Source: Fodinibacter sp963695175 (GTDB taxonomy: Bacteria > Actinomycetota > Actinomycetes > Actinomycetales > Dermatophilaceae). From it: a DNA stretch of 64,000 nt. The DNA is taken from the NCBI GenBank assembly GCA_963695175.1, contig CAVOGG010000004.1, forward strand, positions 806,001 to 870,000, given 5' to 3'. Below the pieces are notes generated by a model, which made no database searches, was not told where the DNA came from, and saw only the letters and a list, made by a program, of their open reading frames with translations. The position numbers and the translations under genes were made by a program. This document shows, in pieces, positions 8,845 through 17,456 of this stretch. The first letter of the stretch is position 1. Each line of letters begins with the position of its first letter.

Positions 8845-9368
8845 CCGACCGCGCCACTGTCGCGTCGACCGTCGAGGCCTACCTCGCCGAGTCCGGTCAC
8901 CGCTGGGAGCCCGGCGCCCGCGACGACGAGTACGTCGTGACCCTGCCCGGCGAGCGGAAGCTCACGACGGTGGCCTCGGTCGTCGTCTCCGACAGCGCGC
9001 TGTCGGTGTCGGCGTTCGTCATCCGCAACCCCGACGAGAACCACGACCAGGTCTACCGCTTCCTGCTGCGCCGCAACCTGCGCCTGCCCGGGCTCGCGTA
9101 CGCCGTCGACAAGTCCGGCGACGTCTTCGTCACCGGGCGGATCCCGGCGGCCGGCGTCGACGCCGAGACCCTCGACCAGCTGCTCGGGGTGGTGCTGACC
9201 GCGGCCGACGAGCCGTTCAACGAGCTGCTCGTGATGGGCTTCCTGACCTCGATGCGCAAGGAGTGGGAGTGGCGCGTGTCGCGCGGCGAGAGCCTGCGCA
9301 ACCTCGAGGCGTTCCGCTCCATCCTGGCCCGGCCCGGCGACCCCGGTCCCCCCGAACCGCCCGCCTGA
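8841..9368 (+). CDS. YbjN-domain protein (Rv0487-like)
   Basis: A 175-residue YbjN-family protein; such proteins resemble type III secretion chaperones in fold and are implicated in stress responses, but their biochemical role is unclear. It directly follows mshA (4-base overlap), the same order as Rv0486-Rv0487, which suggests a link to mycothiol biology. GTG start at the overlap. Confidence 0.8.
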   Translation: MTDRATVASTVEAYLAESGHRWEPGARDDEYVVTLPGERKLTTVASVVVSDSALSVSAFVIRNPDENHDQVYRFLLRRNLRLPGLAYAVDKSGDVFVTGRIPAAGVDAETLDQLLGVVLTAADEPFNELLVMGFLTSMRKEWEWRVSRGESLRNLEAFRSILARPGDPGPPEPPA

Positions 9369-9400
9369 CCCCGCTCGCAGCGGATGGATAGGCTGGCGGC

Positions 9401-10138
9401 ATGACGGCACACACGCTCATCCTGCTGCGTCACGGCGAGTCCGACTGGAACCAGAAGAACCTGTTCACCGGGTGGGTCGACGTCGACCTCACCGAGAAGG
9501 GTCGCGCCGAGGCCGTGCGTGGTGGCCGCCTCATGGCGGAGGCCGGGCTGCTCCCGGACGTCGTGCACACCTCGGTGCTGCGCCGTGCGATCACGACGGC
9601 CAACCTCGCGCTCGACGCCTTCGACCGGCACTGGATCCCGGTGCGCCGCAGCTGGCGGCTCAACGAGCGGCACTACGGCGCGCTCCAGGGGCTCGACAAG
9701 GCCGCGACCCGTGACAAGTACGGCGACGAGCAGTTCATGCTCTGGCGCCGCAGCTTCGACACCCCGCCGCCGCCGATCGACGCCGGCAGCGAGTTCGACC
9801 AGACCGGCGACCCGCGCTACGCCGGTGTCGAGGTGCCGCTCACCGAGTGCCTCAAGGACGTCATCCCGCGGATGATGCCGTACTGGGAGAACGACATCCA
9901 GGCTGACCTCACCGCCGGCCACACGGTGCTCGTCACCGCCCACGGCAACTCGCTGCGCGCGCTCGTCAAGCACCTCGACGGCATCAGCGACGACGACATC
10001 GCCGGGCTCAACATCCCCACCGGGATGCCGCTGGTCTACCGGCTCGGCGACGACTTCATGCCGACCGCCCCGGGCGAGTACCTCGACCCGGAGGCCGCCG
10101 CCGCCGCAGCCGCCGCCGTCGCGAACCAGGGCCGCTGA
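9401..10138 (+). CDS. gpmA: 2,3-bisphosphoglycerate-dependent phosphoglycerate mutase
   Basis: A 245-residue glycolytic enzyme interconverting 3- and 2-phosphoglycerate. The phosphohistidine motif LLRHGESDWN and the second catalytic histidine in TAHGNSLRALVKHL are intact, and the length matches the family. A TAGGCT box ends 6 bases before the ATG. The C terminus ends in an Ala-rich tail. It is convergent with the sigma-like gene that ends 19 bases away. Confidence 0.95.
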   Translation: MTAHTLILLRHGESDWNQKNLFTGWVDVDLTEKGRAEAVRGGRLMAEAGLLPDVVHTSVLRRAITTANLALDAFDRHWIPVRRSWRLNERHYGALQGLDKAATRDKYGDEQFMLWRRSFDTPPPPIDAGSEFDQTGDPRYAGVEVPLTECLKDVIPRMMPYWENDIQADLTAGHTVLVTAHGNSLRALVKHLDGISDDDIAGLNIPTGMPLVYRLGDDFMPTAPGEYLDPEAAAAAAAAVANQGR

Positions 10139-10156
10139 CCGTCGCTCCGGCGCGCT

Positions 10157-12052
10157 TCACCGCACCCGCGGCCACAGGTCGCGCGGGTCGCGTCGGCGCA
10201 CCAGCGTCTCCCACCCGCCGAGCCGCTGCCCTCGCCGGTCCCAGATGACCAGCCGGTAGAGGCCGGCCCGCCGCGCGTCCGCGACCTCCAGCACCCCGGT
10301 GCCTTCGCGCAGGGGGGTGACCTTGGATGCCGGATACGTGTTTGTCGCGCTGCCGACCAGCTGGGCACGGGCGGCGCCGGGAGCGACGACGAGGAACCGG
10401 CTCACGCTGTTGCTGAAGCCCGGCAAGCGGGTCGCGAAGGGTGCCCCGACGTCGGCCGCACCCACGACCCTGGTGGTCTCGAGGTCGAGTGGGCCGACCT
10501 GGCCACGACCGTCACCGATCACCCGCACCGAGCGGAGCAGCGCGTTGTTCGGCAGGGTCGTGAAGGCGACCACGACCTGTCCGCGCCCGATCCGCTCACC
10601 CGGCCCTGCCGCCACGAGCACGTCGCCGGGGACGGGCATCTCGAGCGCCAACGCGCTGCGCACCGCCGACTCCGGCAGGCCGGTGCACGTGGCCACGAAG
10701 GGGGCGAGGGCGTCGAGCAGCGACTGGGCGAGGGGGTCCGATGGGTCGGGGGTGGGCAGGCCGAGGGGCGTGACCCCGAGCGGGCCGCCGTCGTAGCCGT
10801 CGAGTTGCACCCGGAAGGTCGGGGGCATCGGTCCGCGGATCGGCACGGTGGCCACCCCGTCGCGCAGGGCGACCTTGGTCCAGCGGCGGCCGACCCCGCC
10901 GTTGCGCTCGTAGGCGACAAGCGCTGAGTACGAGGCCTCGAGCACCGTCGGCCGGGCGAGCAACAGCACTGCGCCGGTACCGTCCTCGTCGTCGACCCCG
11001 GCCTCCACGGCGAGCGGCACGACGTCGTCCATCAGGGCCACCCGGTCGCGGGCCAGGTCGACCGCGGTGAGCGAGGCCGGGTCGGCGCCCCTGGAGCCCG
11101 CCCACACCCGCACCAGCGTGCCGCCGGACCCGCTGCCGTCGGCCGGTGCCGCGACGACGACCCGCTGGCCGGCGAGGTCGTCGGCCCACAGCAGGTGCGC
11201 CCGGGGGGAGGCCGACTCCACGAGGGCGGCGACCCCGGCGTCGGTGGCCAGCCGGCCGCGGGCCGGCCAGGTGTTGCTCGTCGTCCAGACCGGGTCGCCG
11301 GGCCGCGGCGGCAGGGGGGCGGCCTCGGATGCGGCGCCGGTCACCACCGAGTCGACGCCCCAGGCGGCCACGACGCCGGTCACCAGCGTGGCTCCCGTGC
11401 CGAGCACGACCGAGCGTCGACGCACCTGCCGGTTTCGCTCGCCGACGAGCGCCACGGCGTCCGGCGGGTCGCCGTGCTCGCCGAGCAGCAGGTCGAGGGC
11501 GTCGTCGAGGTCACGGTCGACGGCCCACTCGGCGGGCTCCCAGCCGGCCGCGGCGCGGGCAGTGGCGTGGGCGGCGAGGAGCCGACGACGCACCTCGAGG
11601 TCGGCGTCACGGGCGGTGGCGGGCGGCATCTCGAGCAGGTCGGCGACCCGCCCCGGGTCCAGCCCCCACACCGTCGCGGCCGCGAGCACGGCACGCTCGA
11701 GCGGGGCTGCCTCCGCCACGACCCGCGCCATGGCGAGGACGACGGTGTCGCCCTGGTCGCCCTCGTGGGCCGCGTCCGCCCGGAGCAGTGCCGGGAGGAC
11801 GTCGTCCCTCCGCACCCCGGGGTGGTGACGGATCGCGGCGAGGGCCCGGATCAGCACGGCGCGGCGGGCGGTGGCGCCCGGCATCCCCTCGTCGATGAGG
11901 TGGCCCCACTCGCCGTGCAGGTCGGCCAGCGCCTCGGTGGTGACCTGGCGGGCGGCCGGCCCGTCGAGGACGACCAGGCGGGCCACCGGCTCGAGGTCGG
12001 CCCACCGCGCGACGACGAAGTCGCGGAAGTCCTCCTCGGCGGTGACCGTCAT
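10157..12052 (-). CDS. Sigma-factor-like N-terminal domain fused to a membrane helix and outer domain (paralogue 2)
   Basis: A 631-residue protein, second of a tandem pair. Residues about 1-165 resemble an ECF sigma factor of the actinobacterial SigE type: EEDFRDFVVARWADLEP in the region 2 position, and APLERAVLAAATVWGL with RVADLLEMPPATARDADL in the region 4 helix-turn-helix position. A membrane helix follows (about 214-237), then a roughly 390-residue outer domain with no family I recognise. The acidic region 2 core-binding residues look degenerate, so promoter recognition is doubtful. Its ATG overlaps the stop of the upstream paralogue (TGATG). It could act as a membrane-tethered regulator or have lost DNA binding. 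Confidence 0.7.
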   Translation of the reverse strand: MTVTAEEDFRDFVVARWADLEPVARLVVLDGPAARQVTTEALADLHGEWGHLIDEGMPGATARRAVLIRALAAIRHHPGVRRDDVLPALLRADAAHEGDQGDTVVLAMARVVAEAAPLERAVLAAATVWGLDPGRVADLLEMPPATARDADLEVRRRLLAAHATARAAAGWEPAEWAVDRDLDDALDLLLGEHGDPPDAVALVGERNRQVRRRSVVLGTGATLVTGVVAAWGVDSVVTGAASEAAPLPPRPGDPVWTTSNTWPARGRLATDAGVAALVESASPRAHLLWADDLAGQRVVVAAPADGSGSGGTLVRVWAGSRGADPASLTAVDLARDRVALMDDVVPLAVEAGVDDEDGTGAVLLLARPTVLEASYSALVAYERNGGVGRRWTKVALRDGVATVPIRGPMPPTFRVQLDGYDGGPLGVTPLGLPTPDPSDPLAQSLLDALAPFVATCTGLPESAVRSALALEMPVPGDVLVAAGPGERIGRGQVVVAFTTLPNNALLRSVRVIGDGRGQVGPLDLETTRVVGAADVGAPFATRLPGFSNSVSRFLVVAPGAARAQLVGSATNTYPASKVTPLREGTGVLEVADARRAGLYRLVIWDRRGQRLGGWETLVRRRDPRDLWPRVR

Positions 12053-13911
12053 CAGAACACGGTCTGCTCGGTGGGCCACAGGTCGAGGAGGTCGCGGCCG
12101 GCGCGGGGAACCCCGGTGCCGATCCGGCGCCCGGCCGCGTTGCGACGCACGAGGCGGAACCCTGCCGCGTCGTCGGCGTTGATGACCTCGACGATCGCGA
12201 CGCCGCCGGGGCGGGTCGTGGTCACCTTCGAGACCGGGTACGCGTTGGGCGAGGTCGAGAGCAGCTGCACCCGGGCGGCGCCGGGGGCGATGACGAGGAA
12301 GCGGCCCACCTTGGGGCGGGCGTCGTCGAGCCGCAGGACGATGGGCTCGTCGCGGGGGGTGTCGGCGGGCAGCACCGCCGGCGGCTCGAGGTCGAGCCAG
12401 TTCAGGTGGCTGCGGCCGTCGTCGACGACCCGCACCGAGCGCACCATGCCGCCGCCGGCCGTCGTCGTGCGCAGCACCCGCACCCGGCCGTCGCCGCCTC
12501 GCGCGGAGATCGCGGTCGGGTCGATGACGCTCCCGCCGACCGTGGCGTCGGTGACGACCTCGGTGCGGACCGTGTCGGGACGCTCCCCGAGCGCCGCGGC
12601 GACGAACCGGCTGGTCTCCTCGGCGAATCCGGCGAGCCCGTCGGTGCCGCTCTGCCCGACCCAGGTCTGCGCCGACCCGGCGGCCGGCCCGTCGAAACCC
12701 TCGCACCGCATCCGCAGGGCCGGCCCCTGCTCGTTGTCCCAGCGGGCCACTCCGATGCCGGCCGTCAGGCTCATCGGCACCCAGCTGCGGCCGATGGTGC
12801 CGGCGGGGGTGGGGAACACCGTCGGGGAGTACTGCGCTCGGGTGACGGGTGGGCGGGCGAGGACGAGGAGCAGTGTGCCCGGCGAGGTCGGCACGGCGAG
12901 TGGGATGGCGTCCTGTCCGCCCGCCACGAACGGGCTCTGCAGGGGCACCTCCTGCAGGGATGCCGGGTCGCCCCCGGCCGCCCCCTGCCAGGCCTCCACG
13001 ATGACGTCCTCGGTGCCCGGGTTGAGGGTCACCGACACGACGAGGCGCTGCCCGGCCACGTCGTCGGCAAACAGCAGGTGCCCGCCGCCCGTCGAGCGGC
13101 TGAGGACCAGCCCCTGGACCCGCGCGTCGGTGGCCAGCCCACCCCGCGCGGGCCAGCGCGAGACGCTCTCCCAGCTCTGGTCCGCGGCGCTGGGCAGGGT
13201 CGACGGTGATGCTGCCCCGGTGGCGGACGCACCGCGGCCGACCACCCACCAGCCGAGGGCGCCGGCGGCGACGGCGGCGGCACCCCCGGCGACCACCGAG
13301 CGCCGCTGCACCGACCGGCGGCGGTCCTCGACGAGGGCTGCTGGGTCGGGCGGGTCGCCCTGGCCGGCGAGCAGGTGCTCGACGGCGCCGTCGAGGTCGA
13401 CGTCGAGCGCCCAGTCCGCGGGGGCGAGGCCGTCCGCAGCCCGGGCGGCGTCGTGGGCCGCGACCAGCCGGGCGTGCAGCGTGGCGGCGCGGGTGCGCAC
13501 GTCGCCCACCGGCATCCCGAGCAGGTCGGCGACCTCGTCGGGGCCGGCACCCCACACCGACCGGGCGCCGACGAGGGCTCGTTCGAGGGGGGACGCCGCG
13601 CGCACGGCCGCCTCGAGCGCGGTGAGCACCGGGTCGTCGTCGTCGTCGGGCTCCGTCCACGGGCCTGGCGACGACACGGCATCCGGTCGGGCGGCCCCGA
13701 GGGCCGCGCTCAGCACCGACCGCCGGGCCGCCGCCCCGGGCCGCCCCTCGTCGAGGGCCTCACGCCACTGCTGGTGCAGCGCGGCCAGGGCGTCGGTCGT
13801 GACCCGGCGGGCCGTGGCCGGGTCGAGGGTGACGACGAAGGCGACTCCCTCGAGGTCGGGCCAGCGCGCGGCCACGAACTCACGGAAGTCGTCCTCGACG
13901 GTGAGTGTCAC
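12052..13911 (-). CDS. Sigma-factor-like N-terminal domain fused to a membrane helix and outer domain (paralogue 1)
   Basis: A 619-residue protein and first gene of the pair. Its layout equals the downstream paralogue: sigma-like region at 1-155 (EDDFREFVAARWPDLEG; SPLERALVGARSVWGA with DEVADLLGMPVGDVRTRA), a membrane helix at about 205-225, and an outer domain ending in a conserved ...RFLVIAPGAARVQLL segment that its neighbour also has (FLVVAPGAARAQLV). The two genes arose by duplication and are translationally coupled. A 14-base palindrome lies 32 bases upstream of its start. Confidence 0.7.
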   Translation of the reverse strand: MTLTVEDDFREFVAARWPDLEGVAFVVTLDPATARRVTTDALAALHQQWREALDEGRPGAAARRSVLSAALGAARPDAVSSPGPWTEPDDDDDPVLTALEAAVRAASPLERALVGARSVWGAGPDEVADLLGMPVGDVRTRAATLHARLVAAHDAARAADGLAPADWALDVDLDGAVEHLLAGQGDPPDPAALVEDRRRSVQRRSVVAGGAAAVAAGALGWWVVGRGASATGAASPSTLPSAADQSWESVSRWPARGGLATDARVQGLVLSRSTGGGHLLFADDVAGQRLVVSVTLNPGTEDVIVEAWQGAAGGDPASLQEVPLQSPFVAGGQDAIPLAVPTSPGTLLLVLARPPVTRAQYSPTVFPTPAGTIGRSWVPMSLTAGIGVARWDNEQGPALRMRCEGFDGPAAGSAQTWVGQSGTDGLAGFAEETSRFVAAALGERPDTVRTEVVTDATVGGSVIDPTAISARGGDGRVRVLRTTTAGGGMVRSVRVVDDGRSHLNWLDLEPPAVLPADTPRDEPIVLRLDDARPKVGRFLVIAPGAARVQLLSTSPNAYPVSKVTTTRPGGVAIVEVINADDAAGFRLVRRNAAGRRIGTGVPRAGRDLLDLWPTEQTVF

Positions 13912-13942
13912 CCGACCAGTCTCACACCGGGCGGCGCCCGGC

Positions 13943-13956
13943 GAACAGGCCTGTTC
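13943..13956. promoter_or_regulatory. Perfect palindrome upstream of the sigma-like pair
   Basis: GAACAGGCCTGTTC is a perfect 14-base palindrome 32 bases upstream of the start at 13911, with a further CTGTTC half-site just beyond (13961-13966). The position suits an operator. The same short gap also contains the 3' flank of phoU. Confidence 0.4.
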
Positions 13957-13971
13957 AGACCCTGTTCGGGG

Positions 13972-14667
13972 TCAGTGCAGGGCGGCCGCGCCGTCCTCGG
14001 CATCCTCGTGGCTCTCCTCGCTGGCCGGGTCGAACTCACCGGTGACCAGCCAGATGACGCGGTGACCGACGCTGACGGCGTGGTCCGCGAACCGCTCGTA
14101 GTAGCGGCCCAGCAGGGTGATGTCGACGGCGGCCTCGGTGCCGTAGGGCCAGTTGCCGTCGGTCACCCGGGCGAACAGCTCACGGTGCAGGTCGTCCATC
14201 GCGTCGTCGTCGCGCTCGATCTGCTGGGCGGCCTCGACGTCGCGGGCGGCGATGACCGACCCGGCCTTCTCGACGATCCGCTCGGCCACCTGGCCCATCT
14301 GCAGGATCGTCGCGCGCAGCTCGGCCGGCACGGCGGACTCCGGGTAGCGCAGCCGCGCGACCTTGGCCACGTGCCGGGCCAGGTCGCCCATCCGCTCAAG
14401 GTCGCTGCTCATCCGCATGCTCGTCACGATGACCCGCAGGTCGGTCGCCACCGGCTGCTGGCGGGCCAGCAGGTCGAACGACATCAGGTCGAGCTCGGCG
14501 CGACGGGCGTCGATCTCGGCGTCGGCGGCGATCACCGAGTCCGCGAGGTGGATGTCGGCGTCGAGCAGGGCCGTGGTGGCCCGGCTCATCGCCGACGACG
14601 CGAGGTGGGTCATCTCGACCAGCGTCTCGGCGACGCGGTCGAGCTCCTCGTGGAAGGCCTTGCGCAT
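13972..14667 (-). CDS. phoU: Phosphate transport regulator PhoU
   Basis: A 231-residue PhoU: two three-helix repeats with the metal-binding motifs MRMSSDLERMGDLARHVA and YYERFADHAVSVGHRV. PhoU links the Pst phosphate transporter to the SenX3/RegX3 two-component system and keeps it off when phosphate is plentiful. The ATG at 14667 has a GGAGGA ribosome site 8 bases upstream. It diverges from senX3 with a Pho box in the gap on its own strand. Confidence 0.95.
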   Translation of the reverse strand: MRKAFHEELDRVAETLVEMTHLASSAMSRATTALLDADIHLADSVIAADAEIDARRAELDLMSFDLLARQQPVATDLRVIVTSMRMSSDLERMGDLARHVAKVARLRYPESAVPAELRATILQMGQVAERIVEKAGSVIAARDVEAAQQIERDDDAMDDLHRELFARVTDGNWPYGTEAAVDITLLGRYYERFADHAVSVGHRVIWLVTGEFDPASEESHEDAEDGAAALH

Positions 14668-14725
14668 CACGTGGTGTCCTCCGGGGTTTCGGTGCGGTGG
14701 CGGGGGCGACGTGGCCGCCCACGGC

Positions 14726-14769
14726 ACTGTGACACCCCGGGATGAACCCGAGACGCCCCCGAGGTGAAC
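14726..14769 (-). promoter_or_regulatory. Pho box upstream of phoU
   Basis: On the minus strand, four consecutive 11-base units read GTTCACCTCGG, GGGCGTCTCGG, GTTCATCCCGG and GGTGTCACAGT. Units 1 and 3 closely match the GTTCAYCC direct-repeat unit of actinobacterial PhoP/RegX3 sites, with correct 22-base phasing. It lies 60-100 bases upstream of phoU and about 73 bases before senX3, so RegX3 probably controls phoU and perhaps its own operon. Confidence 0.7.
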
Positions 14770-14841
14770 TTTCTGGAGGAGTGCCCGCTCGGGGGCCGGT
14801 GATCTGCCGGAACGCGGCTGACCGCCCCGTACCCTGACCTC

Positions 14842-16050
14842 GTGGACCCCACACTCGCGGCGATGCTCGGCGGGGCGGCCGGCCTCGTCATGGGGGCCGT
14901 TGCCGTCGCCGCCACGCGGTGGTCGGAGCGCAGTGGCGCCCACACCGACCCGCCGGAGCCCCCGCTGCCCCGGGGTGTCGGCGACGTGCTCTCGGTGCTG
15001 CGCTCGATCGCGGTCGTCGTCGACGCGAGCGACGCCGTCGTGAACACGTCGGCGTCCGCCGTGAGCTACGGGCTCGTCCGGCACGGCGAGCTGGTCCACC
15101 ACGAGCTGCGTCACCTCGCGCGGCAGGTGCGACGCGACGGCATGATCCGCGAGGCCCAGCTCGACCTGACCCGCAGCCCGAACACGACGGCATCCGTGGT
15201 GATGCGGGTGCGGGTCGCGCCGATCGCGGTCTCGCACGTGCTGATCCTCGCCGAGGACCACACCCACGCCCGTCGGGTCGAGGAGATCCGCCGCGACTTC
15301 GTCGCGAACGTCAGCCACGAGCTGAAGACCCCGGTGGGCGGCATCTCGCTGCTCGCCGAGGCCGTGCTCGGCGCCAAGGACGACCCCGAGGCGGTGGAGC
15401 GTTTCGCCCAGCGCATCCTCGTCGAGTCCGCGCGCCTGACCCAGCTGGTCCAGGAGATCGTCGACCTGTCGCGGCTTCAGGTCGCCGACACCCTGCACGA
15501 GCCCGAGCTGGTCGACGTCGGGTCGGTCGCGGCCGAGGCGGTCGACCGGGTGCGCGTCGCCGCCGGTGGGCGCCAGATCGAGCTCACCCTGGTCACCGAG
15601 GACGGCCTGCGGGTCTTCGGGGATGCCGAGCTGCTCACCACCGCGGTCGCGAACCTCGTGACCAACGCCGTCAACTACAGCGAGTCCGGCACCCGGGTCG
15701 GCATCGGGGCCCGGCGGGTCGAGGACTCCGTCGAGGTCACCGTCACCGACCAGGGCCAGGGCATCCCCGCCGCCGAGCAGGAGCGCATCTTCGAGCGCTT
15801 CTACCGGGTCGACGCGGCCCGCTCACGCGCCACCGGTGGCACCGGCCTGGGCCTGGCGATCGTCAAGCACGTCTGCGCCAACCACGGGGGCCGGGTGAGC
15901 GTCTGGAGCCAGGAGGGGCGCGGCTCGACCTTCACGATGACCCTTCCCGCGGCGGCCGACCGGCCGAGCGCGGTAGAGCCCGACGACGGCCGCACGTGGC
16001 CGGAACAGCACGAGGAGAGAGCACTGCATGACGCGCATCCTGATCGTTGA
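14842..16050 (+). CDS. senX3: Sensor histidine kinase SenX3
   Basis: A 402-residue membrane sensor kinase of phosphate starvation. It has one clear N-terminal hydrophobic helix (residues about 6-25), a PAS-like sensor segment, the phosphoacceptor motif NVSHELKTP with His159, and ATPase boxes NLVTNAVNY, DQGQGIP and GGTGLGLAIVKHV. The GTG start lies 7 bases after a TACCCT box (leaderless). It overlaps regX3 by 23 bases, fixing the kinase-regulator pairing. Confidence 0.93.
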   Translation: MDPTLAAMLGGAAGLVMGAVAVAATRWSERSGAHTDPPEPPLPRGVGDVLSVLRSIAVVVDASDAVVNTSASAVSYGLVRHGELVHHELRHLARQVRRDGMIREAQLDLTRSPNTTASVVMRVRVAPIAVSHVLILAEDHTHARRVEEIRRDFVANVSHELKTPVGGISLLAEAVLGAKDDPEAVERFAQRILVESARLTQLVQEIVDLSRLQVADTLHEPELVDVGSVAAEAVDRVRVAAGGRQIELTLVTEDGLRVFGDAELLTTAVANLVTNAVNYSESGTRVGIGARRVEDSVEVTVTDQGQGIPAAEQERIFERFYRVDAARSRATGGTGLGLAIVKHVCANHGGRVSVWSQEGRGSTFTMTLPAAADRPSAVEPDDGRTWPEQHEERALHDAHPDR

Positions 16051-16708
16051 GGACGAGGTGTCGTTCTCGGACCCGCTGTCCTACCTGCTCAGCAAGGAGG
16101 GCTACGAGGTGTCGGTCGCCGAGAACGGCCACGACGCACTCACGGCGTTCGACACGACCGGGGCCGACCTCGTGCTGCTCGACCTCATGCTTCCCGGGCT
16201 GAGCGGCGTCGACGTGTGCCGGGCGCTGCGCCAGCGCTCCAACGTGCCGGTCATCATGCTCACCGCCAAGGACAGCGAGATCGACAAGGTGGTGGGGCTG
16301 GAGCTCGGGGCCGACGACTACGTCACCAAGCCCTACTCCTCGCGCGAGCTGCTCGCCCGGATCAAGGCCGTGCTGCGCCGGCTGGCCGAGCCCGAGGAGA
16401 TGCTGCCGACGACCCTCGAGGCCGGTCCGGTGCGGATGGACGTCGAGCGCCACGTCGTCACCGTGGGTGGCAGCCAGGTGTCTTTCCCGCTCAAGGAGTT
16501 CGAGCTGCTCGAGATGCTGCTGCGCAACACCGGGCGGGTGCTGACCCGGGTGCAGCTGATCGACCGGGTGTGGGGCAGCGACTACGTCGGCGACACCAAG
16601 ACCCTCGACGTGCACATCAAGCGGCTGCGGGCGAAGGTCGAGGGCGACCCGGCCAACCCGACGCACATCCTGACCGTGCGGGGGCTGGGCTACAAGTTCG
16701 AGGCCTGA
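16028..16708 (+). CDS. regX3: Response regulator RegX3
   Basis: A 226-residue OmpR/PhoB-type regulator. The receiver domain has the acidic pocket ED (8-9), phosphoacceptor Asp52 (LLDLMLPG) and Lys in VTKPYSSREL; the winged-helix output domain ends in HILTVRGLGYKF. It activates phosphate-scavenging genes by binding Pho boxes. A GAGGAG ribosome site lies inside the senX3 reading frame. A hairpin shared with the convergent lpqE-like gene follows. Confidence 0.95.
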   Translation: MTRILIVEDEVSFSDPLSYLLSKEGYEVSVAENGHDALTAFDTTGADLVLLDLMLPGLSGVDVCRALRQRSNVPVIMLTAKDSEIDKVVGLELGADDYVTKPYSSRELLARIKAVLRRLAEPEEMLPTTLEAGPVRMDVERHVVTVGGSQVSFPLKEFELLEMLLRNTGRVLTRVQLIDRVWGSDYVGDTKTLDVHIKRLRAKVEGDPANPTHILTVRGLGYKFEA

Positions 16709-16731
16709 GTCGCGGGCGGCCGGCCCGCGAC
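16709..16731. terminator. Bidirectional hairpin between regX3 and the lpqE-like gene
   Basis: GTCGCGGGC (16709-16717) pairs with GCCCGCGAC (16723-16731) around a five-base loop. It fills the 27-base gap between two convergent genes, so it can serve both. Confidence 0.7.
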
Positions 16732-16735
16732 CGGG

Positions 16736-17230
16736 TCACGAGGACGAGGCCGTGAGGTCCTCGTAGTAGCCCTTGTTCACCAGCACGGGAACGTTGACGA
16801 CGTTCTTCCCGGCCTCGGGGGTGGTGACGGTCATCTGCACCATCTCGCCGGGCGCGGCCGGGATGCCGGGGATCTCCACGCCCGTCGCGGCATCCGAGAG
16901 CGTCTTTCCCGAGCTGGCGGGGACGGCGACGGTGGCGGGGGTGGGCGCCCCGGTGACGGCGAAGGTGACGTCGACCGCGGAGGTGCTGCGGTTGACGGCC
17001 TGGCCGACCACGATGCCGGTGCCTCCCTTCTCGGGCACCACGATGGCGAGGTCGCGCAGGTCGAGCCCCTCGATGGTCAGGGGCACCCCGTCGGCGGAGT
17101 CGTAGTCGAAGTCGGTCTGGATCGGCGAGAACGCGGAGGCGCACCCCGAGGCGAGCAGGATCGTGCCTGCCACGGCGGAGGCTCGCAGGACGGAGGCGGC
17201 GCGGTTCGTCACGCGGCCAAGGATAGCCAT
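16736..17230 (-). CDS. LpqE-like secreted lipoprotein
   Basis: A 164-residue lipoprotein: charged N terminus, hydrophobic stretch and lipobox LASGC at about residues 26-30, then a beta-sandwich-like domain (ending in the PVLVNKGYYEDLT pattern). M. tuberculosis lpqE is likewise next to carD and divergent from it, which supports the assignment. The function is unknown; some databases carry a misleading methylase label for this family. The ATG at 17230 was chosen because it gives a normal signal peptide length. Confidence 0.8.
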   Translation of the reverse strand: MAILGRVTNRAASVLRASAVAGTILLASGCASAFSPIQTDFDYDSADGVPLTIEGLDLRDLAIVVPEKGGTGIVVGQAVNRSTSAVDVTFAVTGAPTPATVAVPASSGKTLSDAATGVEIPGIPAAPGEMVQMTVTTPEAGKNVVNVPVLVNKGYYEDLTASSS

Positions 17231-17402
17231 GCCGCCCCCGGGCCCGTCCACGGTGGCGGCCGGCACGGTTCCCGACCGCGCCCGGGCCCGCGTCGGACAC
17301 GCGCGCGAAGCATGGACCACGCCGTTCTGTCAAGACCCGATCCGCGTCTCGGGGAGGGCCGTTCATGGGCCTGACCTGCACAAACGGCGGGGTCCCCGAT
17401 TA

Positions 17403-17429
17403 TTGCGACACGCCGGTGCGTGGTATCCT
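17403..17429 (+). promoter_or_regulatory. Candidate carD promoter
   Basis: TTGCGA (17403-17408) and TATCCT (17424-17429) resemble -35 and -10 boxes for a housekeeping sigma factor, with a short 15-base spacer, 28 bases ahead of the carD start. A weak AAAGGGG ribosome site follows. Confidence 0.5.
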
Positions 17430-17456
17430 GAGTGTCGCGAAAGGGGACAACAACAC

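Noticed and set aside
11195..14065. A 956-codon open frame on the + strand
   Set aside because: It runs antisense to the two sigma-like genes, is Arg/Ser/Ala-rich without motifs, and results from high GC at third codon positions of the real genes.
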